Shown here: one piece after another, positions 34,601 to 46,600 of the stretch
Numbering within the stretch: position 1 is the stretch's first letter
How the letters are laid out: each line of letters starts with the position of its first letter
Assembly: GCA_902728285.1 (NCBI GenBank)
Contig: CACVBU010000492.1
Location: 252,787 to 316,786, forward strand
DNA from: Clytia hemisphaerica
Taxonomy: Eukaryota; Cnidaria; Hydrozoa; Leptothecata; Clytiidae
Length of the DNA: 64,000 bases
Direction of reading: 5' to 3'
Notes under the pieces: model-generated
Databases searched by the model: none
The model's input: the letters and a program-made list of their open reading frames with translations, nothing else
Told to the model about the DNA's origin: nothing
Program-made: the position numbers and the translations under genes

Positions 34601-37600
34601 TTGAGGCTCGGTTGTTCTTATTTTTTGGTACTTTGATTCTCACATTGTTTTATCCTGATTTGTTCTTGGGTGATTGTATTTTAGGCTTTATACCAAATTT
34701 TCACTACTTTGACCCCTGAATTGCTTGGAATTGAGTTATTCCAGGCTCAGCATTGTTCTTAAATTGTTCTTATCTTTTAGCAATTTTGAGCCTCGTTGTT
34801 CTTATAAAAGAAAAAGTGAGTGTATTCGTTACTGAGATTGAACTTTCGAATACTGTGCTTATAAAGGTTATGCTTACAAATAAATCACTCACCTCTTACT
34901 CAAAAAGGGTGGGTATTAGGGTTACGTAAGTATCAAGGTGAGAGAAGGAGAAAAGTAGAGTTACGGCAGTGAAAGCTAAAAAACAATACAACGTTCTTCC
35001 TCAAAGAAAATTAAGAGGAAGTGTAAGTTTTTCTAATTAACGAGAATTAGCACATAGAGAAAGTGTCTACTTCGCATCTACTGTTTCATTTCCAAAACAC
35101 GGGGGAAAGTGACGAAAATTTTGAGGGGTGACGAAATTCCCCCCCGACGAAAAAAAACCCCGACTAAATAAAACTCTGACATTTTTTTCCCCGATAAGGT
35201 AGTCGTTATTATACGCAAAACACAAAGAGGGATGATAATATGTAGTGATGGAATTTGTCGTTCTTTTTTAATGTTGCGATGTCAGCACTTTCTCCTCCTC
35301 TTAGATGATAAATTAGAGACGATTTTGAGTTATTGAATGAGAAAATGAGAAATACTAGGTATATTTTAGCTTAATTAGTTATTCGATAGTTCTAATTTTT
35401 AATTAGAAAATCAGTTTTATATCTTGAATATTCCAATAGACTACATTTTCATTAAACTAGTCATAGCTTTCACTAAATGCCCCCACATAAAGATCATGTC
35501 ATGCACTTATAAAGCTTTAATGCTTTAAAGATTAAACATTAAAAAATAATCAGGAATAATTGATTGCTTTAATTATTGATTGATTGGTTGATTGATTGAT
35601 TGATTGATTGATTGATCTATATATTGATTTATTGATTGATTGAGGCGTTTGCTTGAAAAAAAAATTATATTCCATTATAAAAAAATACATACTTGAAGAA
35701 TTCATGCAGCTTGATAACTTAATAAAATTTAAGGAAAAGCTGGAAAAGCCTCTCAAAAATATATTTAAAAAGTTATGGTATCATTATCTTACTGATTTTC
35801 ACATTTCCTGTTTGTTTGTTTTTTCTCCTAGTTTCTTTCTTATAACGATATATGTCATGATTATTATTCACTAAATAGACCTTTTCTAATAATGTCGCAG
35901 ACATCTTAGATTGTAGACAAAATATATGGACATACGCAGCGAATAAATCCACAAGGTAACCAATCAGAAATAGCTTTTTTTTTTTCATTGGCTGCTATAT
36001 TTCAACATTTCTCTATTGCTACTTTGCCTAATAAACAAAAGTCAAGAGGATACTGCGTATAAAATTTATCAAAAAGTTCTGCGTCATCTTAAGTTGGGTG
36101 AAATAGAAACTCACTTATCCTAGTTAAGGCCCGGACTCCACTAGCGTACGCTGTGATTGCACTTCTCAAGTAAAATCTTCTATGTTGTTGGTCAAAAGAA
36201 AAGTAAAGGAATGCCATTGTGGTTCATTCAGACGTACAGTCGGGAAAAGTTAAAATGCGCCTAAATTTCTTTTCAAGTGCATAGTCCTTTTTCATGATGC
36301 AATCTTTTCTCCAAGCTGATCGCAGCGCAGACAATGAAGAGACGTGCCTTCAGGAAGCTAGACTTTTTGAGTTTATAGCTAGCGATATACTTTCCCTTTA
36401 TGGTGTTTCTGTATGACTGTCTGTGTACCTAGTCTAACCATCGTTAAATGCCTTCGGGAAGGTCTCTCCTAACTTAGAAAGCCAGAATTTGGAGCACCAA
36501 ACCACTGGAGCGTAAGTTATTTAGGCTATCACAACTGCATGAAAAAGTTTAACGTACGCATGTAAAGTTTAACGAGTAAACAAACTTTTTTCAGGTTTTT
36601 GAAAAAGATTTACCACACTGAAAAGACGTAAAAACACTCTAAGTGAGGTAAATTATTTTGAAGACCAAAAGAAAAAGTCAACCACGTTTGGATTCAACTT
36701 TACATATGCGTACATTCATCTTTTTTGTACTTTGCAGGTTGTTTTACTAAGTTAAGAAGGACTTTCTCGAGTTACGACCATATATGTATTTAGAGCTCAA
36801 GAAGCCCTATAAACAATAAAGGTAGTTATCAATAAAATGACAGACAAAAATAAATTAGAGTTTGAACAAAAATATCAAATGTACATTTGAAAACTTAAGC
36901 AAATTTCTTTAAAGATTCTGGAAAAAGAATTGAAATCATTGCTGAAGTGAACTTCTGACTAAATTACAGTAGTTAGTATTCAGTTTCAAAGACAAGAAAC
37001 AAAATTTGACATACAAAACACTTTTTCTAGTCAATGAATCAGCTCATCATCATCATAACCAGTCTGCCATTTTGTTTGTTTTGATTTGCACAAGTAATAT
37101 TGTAATTCGTGTTATATCATACACTGTTTTGATTTGCATTTATAACACTCGCTTCAGCTTTTCAAAGCTAAATCAAAACTAAAATTGTAATATGTAATAA
37201 TGATAATACCATATAACGTAATATGAAAATATGTATACTACCGTCCCGGAAAAAAACCGAACATTTACGGAAGAGACTAACTACGGATATGCTTGCGCGA
37301 CAACAACAACAACAACAACAAAACAATTCGCAAAATTTTGAGATTCCAGTCCAATATCTATGCGTGAAACTATGAGAGCCTCCTCGTCGCTACGCTCCTG
37401 CGGGGGCAAAAAGTCGTGTAACCATTTACCGCAGAATTCGTAAAGTTTTACAAACTTCGACAAACTTGAAAGTTTTTCTTGAGTGAGAAGGGAATCAGAA
37501 ATAAAAATATTTTCGTAACACTATATGAAAAGTAGGATAAAATATACAAAATGAAAAGTTGACCTAAAATTAATATTTGATTCAACTCCACCCAATTTTT

Positions 37601-40600
37601 CAATCAAAAATCCTGAAAAGAGGCTGTTGTAAAAATCTGCTCTAAATTTTCATCGTTTGGGAGACAGCGCAAATATATGATTTCATATATAAAAATATTC
37701 AGTATTTAGAAACGTTTATTTTTACCGAATTGAATTTGAAATGAAACTTAAAGATCGTTGCATTTTGGGAAGTGAATCTACCTCTTTGAAAAAGGGGTCC
37801 ATTCGTTATACACAAACTACATAAGAACACAAGGCTTTGATTGCCAAAATATTAAGAACAAGTTAAGAACATTTTAAGGCTTCAAGGGATCTGAAACATC
37901 CCATTTCTTAGGAAATTGCGCAAAAATACTCATAAAATTGCAAAATTAAGAATATCTTAAGGACACTTTCAGGTTTAAAACTCATTCAAAAAGTTAAGAA
38001 CATCCGAAGGCTTCTAAATCTTGGATGTTCTTATAAAAAGATGTGTAACGTTCTCTGGTTAAAAATTCAAAACACTTACAAATAATCGCAGGAGCTCCGG
38101 TGGGTAGTTCGTCAACAAAAGGCAAGCCATAACACACACATATACACACCCAAAAATGAAAAAGATTTTCAAAAGAAATAAATTCCCTCCAGTCTGTAAC
38201 CTCAAATGATGAACAAGCTCAGACTAGTGTTGTTTTATGCAGAAGCTCATTTTTTATTTTCCACCACCTAGCAATTTATTGAAATAAATTAAGCAGAAAA
38301 ACAGTCCCAGTAAGAAACAAAAGGGGAGATATAAAACATAAATATAATTGAGAGAGGTCTATCATGGGGACAATTTTGCAAATTTTAACAATAAATATCT
38401 CTTAGAAGGGGGAAAACACATTTCACGTCGCAGAGCCTCCATTTTTCATTTTAAAGTTTCTCATATAAAAAGTTAAATCAATTATTCAAATTTCAAATTT
38501 CCTTTGGTTTGAAGAGTTTTTTAAAGTGTGTGGGTGCAATTTAATCACCCCCTACCTGAACAAATGAGTGAGACCTTTTACTTGAAAGGACAAACTTGGC
38601 TCTTGAATTAGAGGGCTTTAACAGTTAGAAAAGGCGAAAATTCTAATAATTTTTTTTTCAACAGAAAATGACATTTCACAATATGACTGAAAAAAAACGG
38701 GAAAATTTCATCTTGTCGAAGAACGGGCCTTTAAAAAACTAACCACGTGACCTTTAATCATACAATAAGGTAATTTTAAAACTTTGAAGGAGTAAAAATT
38801 TCGAAGAAAAAGAGAATGTTTTCTGGAAGGTAAACCGGTGAAAATTGTGTAAACTTTTAAGACTAAGATTAGTTCAACTTTTGATATTCTCATAGAGCCA
38901 TACATACAAAAGCAAGCTTTAGGGGAAGAAAGAATTTGATCAACGACACGCTACTAGAGAAGTCTAGAGAACGAGCGAAGGAATAAGAAAGTGGGCGAAT
39001 GGTGACTTATACGAACGCATGCAAAGGAAAATGCAGAAGTAAAATAAATGGGAAGAAGTAGCTGAGAAACTAAGCTTAAACCATCTCTACATGATAAGTT
39101 CACCCCCGTGTAAACAGGCCTTACGGAAAACATAAAAACAAATGAAAATAGAAAGACAAATAGCCGAGAATTTATAAGGATGCCAATTTCGGACACAGAA
39201 TTATATAGGCTGCATGCATCCTATATCAAAACTTATCAGAGGGGATGTGTGCAGCCTAAGAATTCTATCGCCTATTAAAATCACGTGATTTTATTTTTTT
39301 GACAGATTTTGATCCACGAATCTAATTGGCTCTGGTTTGATATTAGCAACCGATTTTAGGGAACGCAATTCAAACCAATACGTTGGAATTTCAAAATACT
39401 CGAATCTCGTTGTAGACGACCAGAATTGAAAACAAGATGGCGGGCGGATTAGTCAGCTCTGAACATGGACATTCTATATACGAAAAGCCCGATCCAGTTA
39501 AGTAGTCAGAGATTAGTGGACGTACTAGAAAACGCAATGTGGCGTGAAAATTTTGGCAAAAGATAACAGACCTATATGGCAGTAAGCAAGAAAGAATGAA
39601 TGTGAAAAAACATACACCACTTACCCAGGTACTGAATTCTCGTGACGTATGCTCAACTTTATGTGTTCCTGTGATCCGATCTCGCCAATAACAATCCTGA
39701 AAAAAGTGATGACATAATTTTATGGGTCAGTATTCCATTTAATTGTTACTTCAACGTAGAGTCTCTTTAGCACGAACAAATTAGCGTTTCACATGCTTGT
39801 TCGAGTTATAGAGACTCCGCTGTATTAAACGGATGGCCAGAAGTGAAAACAAAAGGGTCACAATGATATTTATAGAAAATGGAAAACATTTCAAGAGACA
39901 TAACTCTATTCATCCTGAAAGACCAATTTTTCAAGAAAAGTTTATCTAAGAACGACGAAAACTCGATCAAAGTTGTATTGGCTTAAAAATGGTGGTCAAA
40001 GGAATATTGGTTTAGATATTTCGGTCAATATATATCATTTCAAGTGGTCAAGTAAAGCTTACTCAATCAGTGACTCAACGGAAAGAAAAACTTTTCACGA
40101 GCAAAAGAACTAAATGACTTTTAGGTCTTACGGTTTTAAAACATTTGAACTGAAGCTATTACGTAAGGTTACATACATTCAAAATGGAATTATTATTGAA
40201 TAAATATCGTTTATTATGAGAACATCCAAAGTTTTTGAAGTCTCGTATCATCTTTTCACACCACGTTTTAAGTTTTAAGCCTAAAAATGTTCTTAAAATG
40301 ATCTTAATTTCACTATTTTGTGAGTTTGTTTTTTACATTTTTCCTAAGAAATCGGGTGTTCTAGAGTCCGAAATACCTTATAATATTCTTAACTTGTTCT
40401 TAATATTTTGGCCATCGAAGCCTCATGTTTTTATGCAGTTTATTCTTATAAAACAACGTGTAACCGAGTCCCGACCCTTGGACTGTTTGGCTCATCTTTC
40501 TCCCTTTACACTATTAATGGCCAATGAAAACTAAAAGCGATTTCGTTGGTTTAACCTGCTACCACAATTGGGAATATCTTTCGAGAGTGGAGATCGAGAT

Positions 40601-43600
40601 AAGAAAGGAGAAAGCGGACTTACTTGGCACATATTATAGCTGTAACATTCCATACATTTGTATCTGGATGATAGAAAAACAGAAAGCAAGTTGAGATAGA
40701 TCCTCTATTATTCAGCACTCCTCAAAACACGTTTCCACCAATAAAGACTGAAGAAAAAAACCTTTCACGATTCCCAAAATATTCTGGAACTTAAGTCTCA
40801 GATCTTTGTCACTGCCAAGGTAGCCCATGCCTCATACTCCCTTGACGGGACGTGACTATAAAAGTTTATTCTAACTGAAGATTTATCCTACCAAAGTTTC
40901 GTATCAATGTTATAAAAAGATGTCTTAACCGACTCAAATAATGATTAAAACAAACCTTAACCCGCTAAAATTTTTGATTCCACAACCTTTACACTGTGTC
41001 TCGTGTTCCGCTGAAAAAAATATTATAATAGATATTCTTCAAAACGGAACAAAAGTCAAGATGCGAGTCTAATTTGTAGAAATAAGAAGTCAAAATACGA
41101 AAGGGCTCAAAATAATACCAACTATAAGAAAAGGTCTGGTATGATACCAAACAAGCTAGATAAACCATTCCACTTAAATCGTTTTTTATAGAATGGGTAG
41201 CGCAATTAAAGTGCATTATACTTAACTAGACTCAGCTGCAATTATCAAAACGGAAAGTTCAGCTAGATTTAGACTCTAGTCTATAAACCTGGAAACAATA
41301 AGAACTCTTGCAGTGTGAATCGGATAACAAGATGTTCAGTGAGCTTGACCACAATATACCTTGAGAAGCTTTGGAGATTTTATTTAGCATATGCAGCCAG
41401 AATAATATTCCATTCGATTTCTCACTCAGGAAGACATCCAAAAATTCGTCTAACTTTGTTGTGTTTCGATCCAAGGGCTTTGAAGGAAGAAAATCATGAA
41501 ATTCAAAAAAGATGAAAAAGTATCAAGGATTTTGATTATGTAAGATTTTCTTTCATAAAAGAAATCAGAAGAAAGGACTTTTGCTTTTAAAAGGCACAGC
41601 ATGATAAACTTAGGCCCAAATAAGGGTTTTTAGGGGAATTAGAAGGAGTCACCTAAAGGGGATCGAAACTTATTTTGTTGATAAATAAAAGATGATATCA
41701 TCTATGATTTGACTGAGGGGGGAAATATCAAAGATGGCGCATTGAAAAGTCGATAATTTTTCCATTGCGTGAGTAAGTTGGAGATCGTCTCCTGAGAGCA
41801 AAATAATTCAAAATGGACCCTTTTTATCGAAAGGTCACGTAATCGTTCCCATAATTTCATTTTATATCGATTCTTTTAATTAAGCCGCGTATCTAAGAGC
41901 GAACTTTTAACCGAATAGTTCCTTCTCACTCTAAAACTTAAGATCACTATTCGTTGGCCCTTGGTAAAGGAACCATATTCCCGTCACGAGAACATGACAA
42001 ATTGACGTATTTCCCGGAAATTCTTTCATTTTCCTTAAATGATTTTTTACAGATTTTCATAAAAGTTATACTTGAAAAGATTTGATTTCAATGTAAACTA
42101 ACCTAAAGAGGCTATATTGAATTCCTCAAATTAATCAAAAAAGATTTTGTCTTAAAACATAATCTCAAAGATCATCTCATCTTAGTTAATTTGACGAATA
42201 GAGGCTTACACCATTTGGATGGAAGAAAGAGTCCAGGATAGCATCACTGTATCCAAAGTTGGGTTCTTCACCAACTGCACTTGGAAGCTGAAAAATAAAT
42301 ATGATATGATATAAATGGTGAATATCATTAATATTATAAAGTGAGGCAGTGTATCCAATGTAATGTAATGACGTAATGTTATGGAATACTCACCGTCAAT
42401 AGGTCGCGCAAGTAATGATCCAATTTAGCCATGTTCAAAACTCCATTCGATTCGGAGATTTGAGTGAAAATATCTGGAAAATAAAGAATAAGCAACCCAT
42501 AAAACATATGAAGCTGATAATTTCAGTTCACATGATACCAAAAGAGATCATGGATTAATTAACAAACAATTACAGTGGAGTCTCCATAACTCGAACACGC
42601 ACGGGAGAAAAAAATGTTCTAGTTAAGGAAATCTCGAGTTATAGAGATTGGTTTATAAGGCATTGTTAACTGAAAGGACGAGAAAATTTGTTCGCCTTAA
42701 GGAGACATTCGAGTTATGGAGGTTTGAGTTAAAGAGACTCTACTGTAATAAAGCCCCAACAACGCTCACATCTAAATTTGTCGACCATTCTTCCTTCGCA
42801 TAAAGTGGAGAGAGCTGTTTTGACGGATAATACTCTAATACGTCCAACGCCATCGCTAAAATGAAAGAAAGCTAAATTGAAAAATTCAATGACCATATCA
42901 AGAAAAATTCAAGAATATGTCAAGGCTTAGCGGACTCTAAGACGCCCAATTTTCTAGGAAATTGCACAAAAAAAAACTTCACAAAATGGTGAAGATAACA
43001 GCATATTAAGAACATTTTCAGGCTTGGAAATTGAAAATTTAGGAACATCCCAAGGCATCCAAAAGTTTTGGATGTTCTTATAAAAACAATGTACCTATCG
43101 TAAGCGTGCATGATCCATTGTGTCAAGATGAGAATAGATTTTTCTACATCGATATCTTGTGTGGCAGGTAACCTTTTGTAAAGCGAGTAATAAATACTAG
43201 CAATTATGCATTCCAGCCTCGGTTCGTCGATTTCGTCTTTAGAATCTAGTGTGTTTAGCCCATTCTCACGGAACGCTTCGATAATGTTGTAAATGTCAAC
43301 CAGGTATACTGAAAATACAACAGAAAAAAATAAGATGGTCTCTCTAATTTCGTTCGGTTTCGAATAGCGGGTTTATAGGCCTTTTAATAAATTACGTCAC
43401 GAACATCACTTGCCTCGTATTCAAACAATTACCATGGTTATTATGTCCCTTGAGAAAAAAAAAAGATTTTTTTATGAATAGAAAGTAGTTTTAATAAAGT
43501 CTGCTGGGAGTTAATCACCATGGCAATAATTTCAAAACGAGGGAAGTGATGTTCGGGACGTAATTTATGAAAAGGTTTATTTCCTTCGAGTTTATGTATT

Positions 43601-46600
43601 TGCATTTTTAACAACGGCAGAGTGATTTAAAGCTATTCAGAAAAACACGCAGCTTTGATCCACAAAATCGAGGATGGTTTAAATGCTGATTTACCGTCGT
43701 CCTCAGTCAGTCGGGATCTACTCAAATTAGAACCTTACCGTCTCCGTCGCTGAAAATCAAGGATACATAAAATCACTAATAAGAGAAATTAGGGATAGAT
43801 AAAACGAATTTCGAATAAAGGATAATATCTATATTCGCACATTATGCAATGTATTTGGGCTTACTTTTAGAGGTTTTTTGGATGAAAAATACTTTAGCGG
43901 CAGTCCTGTAAGTTGCCAATTTGATGTCGTCAAAATTTTTGTTCCCTAAAAAATAAAAAGAGATTTATATTGAACTAGGGGTTTGTTTCAAGGTTACTAG
44001 ATGACATTTAACCGCGGGTAGTAAAGGGAGTATGAATCCATTAGCAGTGTCAGCAGCCTAACTTTTTCCATGCAAAGAAATACAAGTAGAATCTCTCTAC
44101 TACTAGCAAGCACTTCACCAAAAACCGGGATTTTTCATTCCGTTTCGTAGAAAAAACGTGGGTGACGCAGTAGCGTAGACAAGAGGGGCACAAAATTTGT
44201 GTAGGAGAGCAGTACGACACTGTAATTATCTGTTCATAATGTAAAAAGATATTTACCGTGTCGTAAAAATCTGCTCTCCTACACAAATTTTGCGCCCCTC
44301 TTGTCTACGCAGGTGATAAAGGCTATTCTACAAATTCTTTGTTCTGTATGTCTACATAAGAGGAGCATCATATCACGAAAAAGAAGACTAAATTTTGCAG
44401 ACCAACAAAAGACTTACTCATATCAAGGAGGAACTTTTTAAGTGCATTGGTATGGTCTTTCGTTAAAGTGCCGTTCATTGAACTGAAAAGAAAAAGATTA
44501 CTATGAAGAATATTTTTCAGGTTAAATGATTGGCTTCTAAACGTTTTGAGGGGAGAATAACCAGGAACGTACTAGCCTTACGAGACAAAATAATTATTTC
44601 GGGAAAAGTTGACTCCCTCTTTTTCGAGATATTTTTTCGAATTAGAGAGAGAAAGTATTTTATATGACGAAAATACAGGGAGGCTCGACGAGTAAAGGTC
44701 CGAGTTTTTGTACAGTTCTACAGTTAGTTTCATTCGCCAGAAGGTTTCGTTATTTTACTTCTTGCGATCTCCTGGGGGGACACAACACAGTTGGAGTCAA
44801 CTGAAAAATAATCGCTAAAAATAAGAGATAAATAAAAGCAAACTGATATCTTAATAAAGTTCCACCTTTCCGGCCAACTCACCAAAAATATTTGAATATT
44901 GAAATCATATCGTCAGCTTGATTGTAATAACTCAACGAACGTGTCCCTGTTGCCGTCGTGTTGTGTTTACGTACGCTCTCGTCCTTAGATACTTTAAAGT
45001 CTACAAATTCTCTCTTTTGTTTCTCGTCTTCTCTCTTTTGGGCGAGAGACATACACTCATACCAGAAAGGGTGGAACAAGGGCGTGTTGTTCCATTCATT
45101 ATGTTCGTTCTTGTAGACGCGAACGTGCGTATTATCCATCCAGGGAAGTGCTTTTTGCTCTTCACTTCTCCGATTATGATTTAACTGTAAGGAGATTTGA
45201 CGCTGACGTTTGAATTCGTAAAATCGTAATCGTGTTAAAGGGGTCGAATTCTGGTGACGATAACACGATTGATTGACCAATGTCGTGACCTTTGTTTTAC
45301 CGCACGATTTCTTCGTATGGATTTTCTTTGTTGATTTTTTTGTTGATTGGATTTTTGTATGAAGTGTTGTTGATTTCGTTGACGATTCAACATTTTTAAA
45401 TTGCTGGCGAAGGGTTGTTTCCTCTTTATTTTGTTGACTGAGAATTTGAGATTGTTGAACACATTTGGTTTCAATACTTTTTCCAACTTTATGAGATTCG
45501 GATGTAAGATGCTGAGCATTGACTTTTTGAGTCTCGATTTTCTGATGTTGAGATTGTTGAAATCTTTGTTGAACATAGACTTCTTCTCGACGTTGTCGAT
45601 CCGTTTCAATTTGCTGTAAGTATACTTCTTGTTGAGTTTTGGAGCGTTGGTTCTGCATTGCAACTTGTTGGTCCTTTTGCACCTGATCACTTTGAAAGCC
45701 TTGGCAAGTTGCCTGATCACTTTTCTGTTTATCTAAGGCTTTTCGTTCATTTTGAGTTTCCAAAATTTCTTGATAGATATTACTGACAAGTATATCAATC
45801 TCTCTGTGCTCCTTTGCTTCATTGAACTGATCTCCATTATTCTGTAGATAGGTTTCTCGGCGCCCATCAACGATCTGTTGGTAGATATGTTGATTGTGAG
45901 AATCTGCGGTAGTCGAGATTGAAACTTCATTCAAGGAAGTATGTTGTAGAGGCTGGCTCTGCTTGCATTTCTTTCTTTCAGTATTTATATGAAGTTTTCG
46001 AAGTTGTGGTGATGACTTGACGAGGTCAGAAAGGTTCATTGAACCACTGTTATCAAGTTTTGACGCATCTAGCGCATCGTTGTCGAGTTTTGGTGAATCT
46101 GGCGCATCGTGATCAAATTTTGGTGCAGTTAGCGCATAGTGATCAATTAAATTTGATGTATTCAACACGTTATCGATATCACGTTTAAGGATTTGTGGTG
46201 AACCGTCATCACGTTTACAACACAATCGGTCTTTAATCTTTTGACATTGTGTTTGTTCTTCCTTGTGGTCCTGTTGAACGTGAACTTGTTGTTGAGTAAA
46301 CAAAGCCTTATGTTCATTGACTTTGTCATTCATTAATTGATCCAGAGACCAAATCTTACTATCATCTCTAATAGCGTTCAGTTCAGTGATTAAATTGCGT
46401 CTCAAAGATGTTGAATGAGTCTCCTTCCTCATGACGTATTGAAGTTTACGGCGTGATTTCTTCGCTTTTTTCATCTCTTTATCAATATTCCCTCCCTGTT
46501 GATGAAGTAATTGAATATCTCCCAACTGAAGCAAAAGATCCTCCATTGTGTCTAATTTATCGACGCTTGATTCGTCAGAACCACTCAAGGAGTCGTAATC

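Noticed and set aside
37281..37463. Open frame with [15 protein letters not shown] resembling the dystrobrevin DEE/H-LI helix
   Set aside because: The true helix exon is at 31973-32014 and fits the frame exactly. This one has no matching donor and runs into a CAA microsatellite.
43739..43749. An 11-base potential microexon with AG and GTAAGG borders inside the dystrobrevin gene
   Set aside because: Including it shifts the frame. Joining the flanking exons directly gives QKTSK-IYLVDIYN, which matches the family without a gap.
44918..45720. Open frames antisense to, or in another frame of, the long dystrobrevin exon (for example 45235-45720)
   Set aside because: They are shadows of the 854-codon frame. 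Their Gln/Lys/Asn bias comes from the repeated codons of the real frame.
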